Assembly (NCBI RefSeq): GCF_000230715.2
Contig: NC_019792.1
Coordinates: 3,100,001 to 3,164,000, forward strand
Length of the DNA stretch: 64,000 bases
Direction: 5' to 3'
Origin: Natronobacterium gregoryi SP2
GTDB taxonomy: Archaea > Halobacteriota > Halobacteria > Halobacteriales > Natrialbaceae
The stretch's first letter is position 1; the number at the start of each line of letters is the position of its first letter. A program made the position numbers and the translations under genes. Positions 1 through 9,556 of this stretch are shown here, in pieces. Below the pieces are notes generated by a model, which was given only the letters and a program-made list of their open reading frames with translations, was not told where the DNA came from and ran no database searches.

Positions 1-1125
1 CGGGAGGACGTTGACGTCCATGATCCAGTTCATCTTGCTCTCGACGGGTGCGGAGATTGGCTCTTCGTAGTCGAACTCCGCGAGCATCGCTTTCCCCTTC
101 TTCGTGAGCAACGGACAGGCGGCGTAGCCGTCGTACTCCGCGAGCATCGCTTTGTCACGGATCATCGATGTCAGGTTCTTGCTGACGACGTGGGCCTGTT
201 TGCGTGCGGCCGCGGCCGTCTTCGAGTGCGGTGCGTTCTCACAGTCTCCCAGCGCGAAGACGTCGTCGTATTCGTCGTGCTGGCAGGTGTGTTTGTCGAT
301 GGTGACGTACTCGCCGTCCTCGGAGCCGTCAGTTAGCGGCGATCCCTCGGTGATCGCCTCCTGGCCGAACTGTGGTGTCACGGGTGCGTAGAGATCGTAC
401 TCGATCTTCTCGCCGTCGGCACCGTGGACGACGCCCGCGTCGGGGTCAATCTTCTCGACGGAGACGTTCTCTTTAAACTCGATGTCGCGCTCGTTCCAGA
501 TCTCGTAGAGCTTGTCACGATAGGGCTGGACGCCAAAGTGATGTTCGGCGTTGCGGGTCATGACGACCTCGACGTCGTCGCGGATGCCCTTCCGTCGGAA
601 GTAGTCCTCGGCGAGCATCGTCAGCTTCAGCGGCGCACCCGGACACTTGATCGGCGTATCCGGCTGCGTGACGAGGAAGGTTCCCTCCTCGAAGTTCTCG
701 AGTGCGTCGCGCATCTCGAGGGCTGCCTCGTAGTGATAGAACGGGTAGACCTCGTCGGTCTCCTGCCAGGCTTCGAGCAGGCCGGGCGTCGCGGTCGGAT
801 CGAGTCGGTGACCGGTCGTGACCACCAGATAGTCGTACTCGAGATCCGCGGTTTGCTCGAGCGAGACCGTCTTCTCGTCTGGATCGACACCGACGACGGC
901 ATCGTGGACGAACTCGACGCCTGGCTTGAGGAGGTCGTCGACGTGTTCGGACTGGTCGGGCTCGAGGTACCCGAACGGAATGAGGTAAAACGAGGGCTGG
1001 TAGAAGTGTTCTGTACTCTTGTCGACGACGGTGATATCGGCCTCGTCCGCGTCCAGTTTACGACGCAGGAGGTTTGCGGTCATTGCACCGCCGGAACCGG
1101 CACCTAACACAGCTATTTGTGTCAT
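1..1125 (-). CDS. NAD(P)/FAD-dependent oxidoreductase, sulfide:quinone oxidoreductase-like (3' end cut by window edge)
   Basis: The start codon ATG is at 1125 and the frame stays open to base 1, so the C-terminus lies outside the window. The N-terminus carries the FAD-binding Rossmann motif GAGSGG at residues 8-13. Cys161 (context IKCPGAP) and Cys337 (context AACPLLT) sit where the redox-active pair of the sulfide:quinone oxidoreductase/flavocytochrome c family is expected, and a second dinucleotide motif with ALGDC lies between them. Such enzymes oxidise sulfide at the membrane and pass electrons to quinone. The adjacent co-oriented rhodanese-domain gene supports a role in sulfide or persulfide handling. 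A generic NADH dehydrogenase-like flavoprotein is the main alternative, but the two cysteines favour the sulfide branch. Confidence 0.82.
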   Translation of the reverse strand, partial: MTQIAVLGAGSGGAMTANLLRRKLDADEADITVVDKSTEHFYQPSFYLIPFGYLEPDQSEHVDDLLKPGVEFVHDAVVGVDPDEKTVSLEQTADLEYDYLVVTTGHRLDPTATPGLLEAWQETDEVYPFYHYEAALEMRDALENFEEGTFLVTQPDTPIKCPGAPLKLTMLAEDYFRRKGIRDDVEVVMTRNAEHHFGVQPYRDKLYEIWNERDIEFKENVSVEKIDPDAGVVHGADGEKIEYDLYAPVTPQFGQEAITEGSPLTDGSEDGEYVTIDKHTCQHDEYDDVFALGDCENAPHSKTAAAARKQAHVVSKNLTSMIRDKAMLAEYDGYAACPLLTKKGKAMLAEFDYEEPISAPVESKMNWIMDVNVLP

Positions 1126-1382
1126 ATACCTCTAAATAATGGTCTGGTATCACCTAAAGCTGCGTCTCCAATCAACACTGCTAGCCAGTGCTCACAGCCA
1201 GGCACCGTCGGGGAAAATATTGCAGGAACTCTGCGTCGGTGACACACCAGGCGACGGGACACGGGCTGTCGGTCCGCAGCCCCGAAACTCCAGAGAACGG
1301 GTCGTAGCCAGTCAGAAACGACAGATCAGTCACGTTCGGAGCAACGAACTGGTCGACACTCGAATACCGCTGTCCAGCAGTG

Positions 1383-2477
1383 TCACTCGACACTCGTTTC
1401 GATCGGTGCGTCGATCATGTTCCCCCACTCGATCCAGGAGCCGTCGTAGTTCGAGACGTCTTCGTACTCGAGTAGTTCCGAGAGGACGAACCAGACGATC
1501 GACGATCGTTCGCCGACGTGACAGTAGACGATCGTCTCTGTATCGGGGAGGATATTACGGTCGTGGAACAGTCGTTTGAGGTCGGTCGCGTCCTTGAACT
1601 GACCGTTTTCGTCGATAATCTCGGACCAGGTCACGTGGGTGGTGCCGGGAATGTGTCCCGCCGTTCGTGCCTCGGGGAGGTCTTTGTTTGGCGGCTGGGT
1701 GACGGTGCCCTGGTACTCGGCTGGTGAGCGGACGTCGACGACCGTAACGTCCTCTGAGAGTGCAGCCTCTACGTCGGTCCGGTAGGCACGAATTCGGTCG
1801 TCCGGAGTGGGTGCGTTGTACTCCTGAGTAGTAACGTCTGGTTCGTCAGTCGTCGTCCGGCCCCCGATCTCCTCCCAGTACTGCTTGCCCCCGTCGAGTA
1901 GCCGTACGTCCGTATGTCGATAGTACTTGAACAACCAGTAGAGGTACGCCGCGTACTGGTTGTGGTGATTACTGTAGACCACGATCGTACTGTCTTCCGT
2001 GATGCCGCGGGCACCCACGTACTCCTCGAAACAGCGCCTGTCGGCGATTCCACAGCCGTTGACGTCGATGAGATCACCGAGAATGTCGACCTGGACTGCT
2101 CCCGGGAGGTGGCCACAGTCGTACTCGTTGTCGGCTTCGACGAGTCGCAGCTCTGGCTCGTCGCGTCCGAGCTCCGAGAGTCGTTCTTCGACCCACTCGG
2201 GCGAGACTAGCACCGGTGAGCCGTTACTAACGACGCCACAGACGTCTTCGTCGAGTTTGTAACACGTCTGGCGGCCGTCGTGAAGTGCGGGCGAGGAGTC
2301 GACGAAGCCACCGTCCTCGAGTTGGTCCAGTCCGTACCGGACTGTCCGCGAGGAAAGCATCGTCTCCTCCGTCAACGCCTTGAGCGTCATCGGGCCGACG
2401 TCGGACAACGTCTTGTAGATGAATTTCGAACTCGGCGGCAACTCCTCGAGAGGAGTATTAGTGTGGTCTTCCGCCAT
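1383..2477 (-). CDS. Winged-helix domain fused to a tandem rhodanese (thiosulfate sulfurtransferase)
   Basis: This 364-residue protein has three parts. Residues about 12-80 form a winged-helix DNA-binding domain (context LSSRTVRYGLDQLEDGG); then come two rhodanese domains at about 95-220 and 235-360. The first rhodanese loop reads VYSNHHNQYAAY and lacks cysteine. The second keeps the active-site loop CHVGERSS with Cys319, the usual arrangement in two-domain thiosulfate sulfurtransferases. An upstream in-frame ATG at 2573 exists, but the 32 extra residues are not family-like, so 2477 is chosen. It lies 257 bases downstream of the sulfide-oxidoreductase-like gene start, on the same strand. Fusion of a regulator to a sulfurtransferase suggests a sulfur-responsive transcription factor; this is inference. 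Confidence 0.8.
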   Translation of the reverse strand: MAEDHTNTPLEELPPSSKFIYKTLSDVGPMTLKALTEETMLSSRTVRYGLDQLEDGGFVDSSPALHDGRQTCYKLDEDVCGVVSNGSPVLVSPEWVEERLSELGRDEPELRLVEADNEYDCGHLPGAVQVDILGDLIDVNGCGIADRRCFEEYVGARGITEDSTIVVYSNHHNQYAAYLYWLFKYYRHTDVRLLDGGKQYWEEIGGRTTTDEPDVTTQEYNAPTPDDRIRAYRTDVEAALSEDVTVVDVRSPAEYQGTVTQPPNKDLPEARTAGHIPGTTHVTWSEIIDENGQFKDATDLKRLFHDRNILPDTETIVYCHVGERSSIVWFVLSELLEYEDVSNYDGSWIEWGNMIDAPIETSVE

Positions 2478-2938
2478 GATTACTTGTCGATAGTAGGACG
2501 GATGCCCATACAGTTCTTTCGCCTCGACAATCTCGGGACGGACGAACACAATATTGCATGCTTTTACGAGCATACTTTCGTAAACTACGCGAGGCTGCCG
2601 GCAACAATTTCGCTTCTCACCGGTGATCGAACGGTCTGCTCGGATGGTGTTCGGAGTCTACAGCATCGACCGGATCGAACGGTCGAAATCGCCGTTCACT
2701 GCTGCACGTCTCGGATTCGGATGGCGGATCGGGACGAGATCTCGAGTAACGAGCCCTCGCCCGTTCACATTTAGGTCATTTATCTCGACTTCCCCACTCT
2801 CGGTGATATCCGGCTTCGTCGAGAACGACATCGATGAGACGACGCCAACCGGAACGTCGAACCGACCTACCGAGGGCTCGAGCCTGCGATTTGCCTGGAT
2901 GACACCAGATACATACTCGCCCGGACCGAGTCGAGCAC
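2478..2938. other. Divergent intergenic region without a convincing gene
   Basis: About 460 bases separate the rhodanese gene (leftward) from the glycerate kinase gene (rightward). An open frame on the minus strand (2658-2948) has weak third-position bias and no recognisable motif, so I do not call it. AT-rich stretches near 2545-2575 and 2770-2785 are the likely promoter areas. Confidence 0.4.
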
Positions 2939-4294
2939 ATGGTCGCACTCACGCCCGACTGTCGGGAAGCCGTCGACGACTCGAGAACGAAGCAGGTCGC
3001 CCTCGAGTGTCTGCTGGCTGGAATCGAGACGGCACATCCCGAGGTCCGCGTCGAGGAGACGATCTCGCTTCGAGAAGAGACGCTCGAAATCGACGGTGCC
3101 GAGTACGACCTCGAGACTTACGACGACGTGGTGCTCGTCGGTGCCGGTAACGCTGCAGGACAGTTCGCGGCCGCGCTCGAGGATCTCCTCCGGCCCTCCC
3201 TGACCGCCGGGGCCGTCGTGACCGACGATCCCGTCGAGACGGAGGTCGTCGACGTACTCTCCGGCGATCACCCGGTTCCGAGCGACGAGGGGGTCCGGAA
3301 CGCACGGACGGTCCTCGAGTGTGCTCGAGAAGCGAACGAGGGCGACCTCGTCCTTGCCTGTTTCACCGGTGGCGGGAGTGCGTTGCTCGCGGCTCCGGCG
3401 GGGCCGTTGACGGTCTCGGACCTGCAGGCAGTGACCGAAGCGTTGCTCGCCTGCGGTGCGTCGATCGACGAGATAAACGCCGTCCGGAAGCACTGTTCGG
3501 CGATCAAGGGCGGCCAACTCGCACGCGCCGCCGCGCCAGCGACGGTCGTGACGGTCGCCTTGAGTGATGTCGTCGGCGACGATCTGAGCGTGATCGCCAG
3601 CGGCCCGACGGTGCCCGACTCGTCGACGTACGCCGACGCCCTGTCAGTCGTCGACCGATACGACCTTTCGGTTCCGGACTCCGTCCGCGAGCTCCTGCGG
3701 GCTGGCGTCGACGGCGACCGAGCCGAAACGCCCACTGTCAGCGACCCCGTCTTCGAATCTGGACGAACGCACGCTCACGTCCTCGGCAACGGACGAACGG
3801 CACTCGAGGCTGCAAGTGACGCCGCGTCGAAGCACGGGTACAACCCGCTGGTACTCTCCTCGCGTGTACGCGGCGAATCACGGGAGGCCGCACTCACCCA
3901 CGTCGCGATCGCCGAGGAATGTCGTGAACACGGAACCCCACTCGAGCCGCCGGCAGTAGTACTGTCGGGCGGGGAGACGACCGTAACGCTGGGTAACCAG
4001 TACGGACGCGGTGGACCGAACCAGGAGTTCGTCCTCGCCAGTGCACTCGCACTCGAGAACGACGGGATCGTCGTCTCGGCGGTCGATACGGACGGGATCG
4101 ACGGCACGACCGACGTCGCCGGTGCGATCGCCGACGCGACGACGATCCCCGAGAAAGCGGGACGCGACGCTCTCGATCGACACGACGCGACGTCCGTTCT
4201 CGAGTCGGCAGACGCGGTCGTTCGAACTGGACCGACCGGGACTAACGTGAACGATCTACGCGTGATCGTTATCGATGGTGATCGATCCGAGTGA
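2939..4294 (+). CDS. Glycerate 2-kinase (DUF4147/MOFRL family)
   Basis: The 451-residue product matches the length of the glycerate 2-kinase family, which phosphorylates D-glycerate to 2-phosphoglycerate. The N-terminal DUF4147 domain contains VLVGAGNAAGQFA near residue 65 and the conserved FTGGGSALL near residue 141. The C-terminal MOFRL domain (about 330-445) carries LSGGETTVTL and GRGGPNQEF, typical of this family. In haloarchaea the enzyme links glycerate from sugar or serine breakdown to lower glycolysis. The ATG at 2939 is used; it is the first start in the frame and places the conserved domain normally. There is no obvious operon partner. Confidence 0.88.
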   Translation: MVALTPDCREAVDDSRTKQVALECLLAGIETAHPEVRVEETISLREETLEIDGAEYDLETYDDVVLVGAGNAAGQFAAALEDLLRPSLTAGAVVTDDPVETEVVDVLSGDHPVPSDEGVRNARTVLECAREANEGDLVLACFTGGGSALLAAPAGPLTVSDLQAVTEALLACGASIDEINAVRKHCSAIKGGQLARAAAPATVVTVALSDVVGDDLSVIASGPTVPDSSTYADALSVVDRYDLSVPDSVRELLRAGVDGDRAETPTVSDPVFESGRTHAHVLGNGRTALEAASDAASKHGYNPLVLSSRVRGESREAALTHVAIAEECREHGTPLEPPAVVLSGGETTVTLGNQYGRGGPNQEFVLASALALENDGIVVSAVDTDGIDGTTDVAGAIADATTIPEKAGRDALDRHDATSVLESADAVVRTGPTGTNVNDLRVIVIDGDRSE

Positions 4295-4469
4295 CGACTG
4301 TCGGCGGCTAATCGGCACCTGGGTCGGTCCTCCATCCGCTGTCGTGAGTCCTCGACAAAAGTTACACTCATCTGGTCTATTTCAGCATATGAAAGAACCC
4401 ATACATAGATATGGGTGCACACGCCGGACGGTCGACTGACCTACATTACGAGCGTATCACTGTAAACCC

Positions 4470-4485
4470 CGAATACTTTTTTACG
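4470..4485 (+). promoter_or_regulatory. Candidate TATA element for rdfA
   Basis: The AT-rich run AATACTTTTTTACG lies about 25-30 bases upstream of the GTG at 4507. That is the spacing of archaeal TATA boxes to the start of leaderless mRNAs. It supports the shorter start of the RdfA gene. No BRE was scored. Confidence 0.4.
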
Positions 4486-4506
4486 AGAAGTGCCGACACG
4501 TCGGTA

Positions 4507-5145
4507 GTGAGCGAACGAGCCAGCGACGACACCGAAAGCGTAACGTGTGGCTGCAAGGTCGGTCGGATCACCGACGAGCACGAGCTCTCGGACCTGGACG
4601 ACCAGCTCGTCCGGTACTGGACAGACAGGACAGAAGAGCGCTACAGCACGCGGGATCTCGCGGAACACGTGAACCAGCAGGTCCTCGCGTCGGCGCTCGA
4701 CGACTCTGGCCTGCAGTACAGGGACGGCGAAGTAGAAAACACCTATCGACTACTTACCGACGACGACGTCAGTAGCGGGACGCGCGTCCAGACACGCAAG
4801 GAACTCGAGCGCGAGGGCATCCCCATCGAAGCTGTCGAGAACGATTTCGTGTCCCACCAGACCGTCTACAACCATCTCACCGACTGTCTCGAGGCTTCGC
4901 TGGAGGGTCCTTCGGACGAAGAACGTCTCGAGCGGGGTCGAGACAAACTCGGTGCCCTCCGGAATCGGACCGCTGCGGTCACGAAAGATACTATCGAACA
5001 ACTCGCCCGCAACGACGTCCTTGCTGTCGGCGAGGTCGACGCCCTCGTCACGATCACGATTACCTGTGAGGAGTGCAAGACGCAGTATACGGTCAGGGAC
5101 CTCCTCGATCAGGGCGGCTGTGACTGTCGGTCCGGCGAAGAGTGA
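4507..5145 (+). CDS. rdfA: Rod-determining factor RdfA family protein
   Basis: The protein has the hallmarks of haloarchaeal RdfA: the N-terminal CGCKVGRI motif, a central block with YRLLTDDDVSSGTR and VSHQTVYNHL, and a C-terminal cysteine-rich finger (CEECKTQY then CDC). RdfA is a cytoplasmic regulator needed for rod-shaped cells in Haloferax volcanii. An in-frame ATG at 4411 would add 32 residues, but these are not family-like. They also contain an AT-rich TATA-like stretch (about 4470-4485) some 25-30 bases before the GTG at 4507, as expected for a leaderless transcript. The GTG start is therefore preferred. The gene is monocistronic here. Confidence 0.82.
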   Translation: MSERASDDTESVTCGCKVGRITDEHELSDLDDQLVRYWTDRTEERYSTRDLAEHVNQQVLASALDDSGLQYRDGEVENTYRLLTDDDVSSGTRVQTRKELEREGIPIEAVENDFVSHQTVYNHLTDCLEASLEGPSDEERLERGRDKLGALRNRTAAVTKDTIEQLARNDVLAVGEVDALVTITITCEECKTQYTVRDLLDQGGCDCRSGEE

Positions 5146-5529
5146 CAGACGGGCCACGATTTCTTTCTCGAAAACTCACGCCGAACCGGCGGAGTTAAAT
5201 GGTGCTTTATTTTATGTGACTGTTTACGTTTATGTTTACTATTTCGAGATTTGGGTGGTGCCGATTGGCTTTCGACCCCGAGTCGCATCGAACGCGTCTT
5301 CGTCGCTTTTCCGCCAACTCTAAACGGCGACTGATTGATCGCCCCTGTCGTGTCGGCCGATTCGGCACAGCAAAAGGGAGCGGCCACTACTGGAGTAACT
5401 CTCGGGCGCCCACCGACTGCAAAAACGGCGAGAGAACAGGCGTCCAAACGTGTTTCAAACGGCTTCGATCGCGCGAAAGACTGCTGGAACGATGATCCGC
5501 AACTTTCTGACTCGAGACGGCGCAGACAG
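5146..5529. other. Convergent intergenic region without a clear gene
   Basis: This stretch lies between the stops of rdfA and of the leftward transducer gene. Its first 100 bases are AT- and T-rich (for example TTTATTTTATGTGACTG near 5207), which fits archaeal termination of rdfA. Longer open frames here have poor codon bias and no motif. Confidence 0.4.
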
Positions 5530-7161
5530 TTAGTCTCCCCTGGCCGGCGTCGACGGCGGGGAGCGACGGTCGTCGAGACTGAACGAACCGAGCAACTCGC
5601 GTAGGTGCTGGGCGTCGGCCTCGAGGTCGGTCGCGGTCGTCGACACTTCGTCGATCGTCGCCGTCGTCTCTTCGGCCGCTGCAGCCGCACCTTCCGCTTC
5701 GGTACTCGTCTCGGTGGAAACGTCCGCGACGGCGTCGACGAGCGTTGCAAGTTCCTCGGCAGCAGTCGCCTGGTCGTCGGTCGTCGACGTGATCTCCTGG
5801 ATGCTCGCGTCGACCTGCTCGATCCCCTCTGCGATCGTCTCCTGCTGGGACTCGAGGTCGTCGACGAGCGACGCGGTGGTTCTCATCTCGTCGTCGACCA
5901 TCCCAATCTCGTCGACGGTCGTCGCCGTTCGCGTGCGGATCGACTCGAGCGTCTCCTCGATGTCGTCGACCGCGTCCATCGTCTCCTCGGCGAGGGACTT
6001 GATCTCGTTTGCGACCACGTTGAAGCCGTCGCCGTCGCCCTGTGCCGTCGCCGCCTCTATCGAGGCGTTCAGCGCGAGCAAATTCGTCTGGTCGGCGATG
6101 TCGTCGATCAGCGAGATGATCTCGCCGATCTGTTCGGTCTCGCGGTCGAGTTCTTCCGCCGTTTCGGCGACCGTCTCGGTCGTGTCGGCCAGCGAGTCGA
6201 TAGTCGTCGCTGCTTGTGAAGCCATTTCACGGCCCTCGTCGGCGAGGCTCGCGACATCTTCGGACTGGTCGGCGATCTCCGTCGTCGTGGCTGCGACCTC
6301 TTCGGTCGCGGCCGAGAGATCGCTGACCTCGCTCGCCGCAGCGTCGAGATCTGTCGTCTGTTCGGTCGCCCCGTCGGCAATCTCCTGGACCGACTCGGCG
6401 ACGTCCTCGCTCGCGATCCGGATCTGCTGGCTCGAACTCTGTAGCTCCGTGGCCACGTCTTCGACCGTCCGAGCCGATGTCTGAACTTCGGCGATGAGTT
6501 CACCCATCCGATCTAGCATCTCGTTGAACGAGTCGGCGATCGCCTCGAGCGCCTCGTCTTCGATCTGTGGGTCGAGCCGACGGCCGAGATCGCCGTCAGC
6601 ACAGGCGTCCATCACATCGGAGAAGCGTTCTGCCTCCGCGACCAGTCGCTCGTTCTTCTCTTCGACCTCGCGGCGCGCCTCCTGGACCCGCTGGCGTTCT
6701 TCCTCGAGTTCTTCGGCTCGCCGTTCTGCCTCCTCCTGGGCGTCCTGGGCGCGTTTCTGCTCGGCCTCGAGTTCCTCGAGGTTCGTCTCGAGCGAGTCAC
6801 GCATCCCTGCGACGGTCTCGTATAGCTGTCCGACCTCGTCGGTGCGTCCGGTCTCGAGGTCGACGTCGAACTCCCCGTCACCGATTCGTTCGGCGCGGTC
6901 TCCTAGCCGATGAAGTGCGAGAGCAGTGTTGCCGCCGATAACGATCCCGAACAACCCCAGGTTCATAAAGAAGACGACCAACAACCCAGTCACTGCGGCG
7001 GTCGCGCGATCGATGGCACCAGCCTCCGACCCCGAGTGGACGTAGACGCCAAAGAGCACGCCGAAGGCGAGCGTGACCAGGACGACACACCCGAGTGCTG
7101 TAGCGATCTTCGCGCTGTATTGCTGGCGGATTCGCTCCGGAACGATCGTCTCTACCCCCAT
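5530..7161 (-). CDS. Methyl-accepting chemotaxis protein (halobacterial transducer) without a large sensor domain
   Basis: The 543-residue protein has two membrane segments (about 20-42 and 57-80) separated by only some 14 residues, so there is no extracellular ligand domain. A HAMP domain (about 82-135), a long charged coiled coil (110-180) and a second HAMP-like segment (about 190-235) lead to a cytoplasmic signalling domain (250-500). The hairpin tip contains DQTNLLALNASIEAA and GFNVVANEIKSLAEE. The usual EAARAGE tip is altered to EAATAQGDGDG. The protein would signal to CheA/CheW and probably senses membrane state or uses a partner. Upstream, AAGGTGATG gives a Shine-Dalgarno-like match before ATG 7161. 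The gene stands alone. Confidence 0.88.
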   Translation of the reverse strand: MGVETIVPERIRQQYSAKIATALGCVVLVTLAFGVLFGVYVHSGSEAGAIDRATAAVTGLLVVFFMNLGLFGIVIGGNTALALHRLGDRAERIGDGEFDVDLETGRTDEVGQLYETVAGMRDSLETNLEELEAEQKRAQDAQEEAERRAEELEEERQRVQEARREVEEKNERLVAEAERFSDVMDACADGDLGRRLDPQIEDEALEAIADSFNEMLDRMGELIAEVQTSARTVEDVATELQSSSQQIRIASEDVAESVQEIADGATEQTTDLDAAASEVSDLSAATEEVAATTTEIADQSEDVASLADEGREMASQAATTIDSLADTTETVAETAEELDRETEQIGEIISLIDDIADQTNLLALNASIEAATAQGDGDGFNVVANEIKSLAEETMDAVDDIEETLESIRTRTATTVDEIGMVDDEMRTTASLVDDLESQQETIAEGIEQVDASIQEITSTTDDQATAAEELATLVDAVADVSTETSTEAEGAAAAAEETTATIDEVSTTATDLEADAQHLRELLGSFSLDDRRSPPSTPARGD

Positions 7162-7355
7162 TTAACATCACCTTGATACTTTTGCATTCCGTTCATGGCT
7201 GTCTCGTTCAGACGACTAAGAACGAAACCGGATAATTGTTGTTGCCAAACACGGTCGTAATTCCCGAAAATAACTAACTTATAGCCGACATAGATAACCG
7301 ATCATCACAAATTTGGTGGGGGCTGGTCCCTGACCGAATCGCCCGCCAGTCACCT

Positions 7356-8123
7356 CTACAGACCCGTCGGAAGTTCGAAATAACTCGTCTCGAGCCCCCA
7401 CTCCTCGACCAGTTCCTGCAGCGCTCTGACGCCGAACGTCTCGGTCGCGTAGTGGCCCGCCAGGAAAACGTGGATGCCGGCTTCTCGTGCCTCGTGGTAG
7501 GCCTTTTGCTTCCCCTCGCCCGTCACCAGCGCGTCGGCACCTGCCTCGACGGCCTCGTCGAGCCAGTCGGTGCCGCTGCCGGTGAGAACCGCGACATCCT
7601 CGATCTCGTCGGGACCAAAGTCGAGCACCTGTACCGGCTCGCCACCGGTCTCGAGGCTGTCCTCGAGTCGATCACGGAGGCCGTCGGGCGAGTAAGGATC
7701 GGTTGCGGTTCCGCGCTGTCCGACGTATTCGGGGCCGAGTTCACCGAAAGGTCGGCGATTCTCGAGATCGAGGACGTCGGCAACGCCGGCAGCATTACCC
7801 AGTTTCTGGTGGCCGTCGAGCGGTAGATGCGAGACGTACAGCGCGAGGCCGTTCTCGACCAGTGGTGCGATCCGGTCGTAGGTCCGGCCGGTGACGCGAT
7901 CGAAACCGCCCCACGAGATGCCGTGATGGGTGACGAGCACGTCCGCGTCGGCATCGATCGCCCGGTCGAACGTCTCGCAAACGCCGTCGACGGCGAAGGC
8001 GACGTGTTCGACCGACGCTTCGTCGGGGCCGACCTGAAGTCCGTTCACGCTCGCGTCCAGATCGGCGTAGTCGTCGATACACAGCGTTTCGTCGAGTCGA
8101 TCGGCGAGTTCCATCAGTTCCAT
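7356..8123 (-). CDS. Nif3-like dinuclear metal center protein
   Basis: The 255-residue product is the usual short length of archaeal Nif3/YbgI (DUF34) proteins. Metal-ligand motifs are visible: THHGISWGG near residue 65, SHLPLDGH near residue 98 and the C-terminal GHYATETFGV. These form a dinuclear metal site in known structures. The biochemical role of the family is unsettled; some members are linked to GTP cyclohydrolase-type or metal-insertion functions. The gene runs divergently from the acetamidase gene, with under 90 bases between the two starts, so the promoters probably overlap. Confidence 0.87.
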   Translation of the reverse strand: MELMELADRLDETLCIDDYADLDASVNGLQVGPDEASVEHVAFAVDGVCETFDRAIDADADVLVTHHGISWGGFDRVTGRTYDRIAPLVENGLALYVSHLPLDGHQKLGNAAGVADVLDLENRRPFGELGPEYVGQRGTATDPYSPDGLRDRLEDSLETGGEPVQVLDFGPDEIEDVAVLTGSGTDWLDEAVEAGADALVTGEGKQKAYHEAREAGIHVFLAGHYATETFGVRALQELVEEWGLETSYFELPTGL

Positions 8124-8210
8124 ATTCGTCTTTCACTTTCTGCCGAGGGTTTGTATGCTTGCGGTGGCGGGACGGGTACCGATTTATGTCACGATACCGA
8201 ACGAGCAGCT

Positions 8211-9116
8211 ATGTCCCGTCAAACGATCTCCCACGAGGACGGTGCAATCTACGAGTTCACTCCCGACCTCGAGCCGATTGCAACCGTCGACTCCGGTGCC
8301 GAACTGACGATCGAGACTCGTGACAGCTTGGATGGCGCGGTCCAGTCCGAGGACGACATCATCGAGTCGGTGCCCGAGGAAGTAAACGCCGCGACGGGGC
8401 CGATCGCCGTCGAGGCCGCCGAACCCGGCGACGTGTTGCGCGTCGAGATCGAAGCCGTCCGAGTGACGGAGGATCGAGGTCGAGTGATCACTATCGACGG
8501 CTTCGGCCTCCTCGACGGGTACGACGAGATCGAGGCGCCCCGAAGCCGGATCACGCCCGTCGAGGACGACTCGATCGCGTTCGACGATCTCGAGGTACCG
8601 ATCGACCCTGTCGTCGGCACGATCGGCGTCGCACCCGCAGACGAGTCGTACACGACGCTCGTCCCCCACGATCACGGCGGCAATCTCGACACAACCGACG
8701 TCACCGGCGGGAACACGATCTATTTCCCAGTGTTTCAGGAAGGGGCGATGCTCGCGATGGGTGACTCCAAGGCCGCCATGGCTGACGGTGAGATGTGCGG
8801 CACGGGAGCGGAGATCGCGACCGCCATCGACGTTACCGTCGAAGTAATCGACGACCCAAACGTCGCACTCGAGCGCCCACTGCTCGAGACGGACGACGCC
8901 TGGAAGACTGTCGCGAGCGCCGACACGCTCGAACAAGCCTGCAAGTTGGCGAATCTGGACGCGATCGAACTGCTCGCCGCGGAACACGGGATCGACGAAA
9001 CCGACGCCTACGCGTTCTCGAGTCTCGTCGCAGACCTCGAGATCAGTCAGGTGGTCGATCCACTGGTGACGGTGAGAAACGCTGTCCCACGGGAGTATCT
9101 CGCCGATCCGTTCTAA
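8211..9116 (+). CDS. Acetamidase/formamidase family protein
   Basis: The 301-residue protein matches the acetamidase/formamidase family, metal-dependent amidohydrolases that release ammonia from short-chain amides. Family features are PVVGTIGVAP, the histidine-bearing PHDHGGNLDTTDVTGGN segment and GDSKAAMADGEMCGTG, which form the active-site region. An open frame extends upstream, but the ATG at 8211 gives the family's N-terminus (MSRQTISHEDG). A weak TATA-like GATTTATG lies about 30 bases before it. It may supply nitrogen from amides. Substrate is unknown. Confidence 0.86.
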   Translation: MSRQTISHEDGAIYEFTPDLEPIATVDSGAELTIETRDSLDGAVQSEDDIIESVPEEVNAATGPIAVEAAEPGDVLRVEIEAVRVTEDRGRVITIDGFGLLDGYDEIEAPRSRITPVEDDSIAFDDLEVPIDPVVGTIGVAPADESYTTLVPHDHGGNLDTTDVTGGNTIYFPVFQEGAMLAMGDSKAAMADGEMCGTGAEIATAIDVTVEVIDDPNVALERPLLETDDAWKTVASADTLEQACKLANLDAIELLAAEHGIDETDAYAFSSLVADLEISQVVDPLVTVRNAVPREYLADPF

Positions 9117-9476
9117 CGACGGAGAGGTCTTGTTGAAACCCCCAGTTGGTGATCAGTTACGGAGGCCGTGCTGACTCGATGGAAACGCTGCTATGCCACG
9201 AGAGCGTGAACCAAGCATGGGGCACAAGAGACCGACCTGTATTCCGTGCCGTCGAGCACGTGGTGCTGACTGGTCCAAGTACGAAAGAAGCCAAATCATG
9301 GGCGTTACAGTCTGGCTGTCGCGGCGCGCGGCAGTCGGGAAGGCCCGAATAGGCGAACCTCTGGTTCACGCACTGGCGCCCCGTGCGAGAAGACACTGTT
9401 CGAGGAATCGAGACACGACCACAGTCTCAACTGGAAGTGACGGAAGATCTGTGGACCGCCAGTTCGGTGGCCCTCA
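9117..9476. other. Gap without a recognisable gene
   Basis: Roughly 360 bases after the acetamidase stop contain short open frames on both strands but none with a motif or clean codon bias. The stretch may hold decayed mobile DNA, since a dispersed palindrome follows at 9477. I could not identify a parent element. Confidence 0.35.
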
Positions 9477-9556
9477 TACGGAATGCTGTACCGATGTCCC
9501 GGCGCGACCGCAGGCGGTCTCGCGGTCGCGCCGGAAATAACTGACAGCGAATCGAT
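9477..9556. repeat. Palindromic repeat P1
   Basis: An 80-bp imperfect palindrome. Outer arms are TACGGAATGCTGT and ACAGCGAATCGA; the inner stem is CCGGCGCGACCGC / GCGGTCGCGCCGG around a short loop. It is flanked on both sides by TCA, consistent with a 3-bp target duplication. This copy is not next to an intact stop codon. Confidence 0.8.

Noticed and set aside
2658-2948. Minus-strand open frame in the gap before the glycerate kinase
   Set aside because: Codon third-position bias is weak and there is no motif or promoter. I treat it as noncoding.
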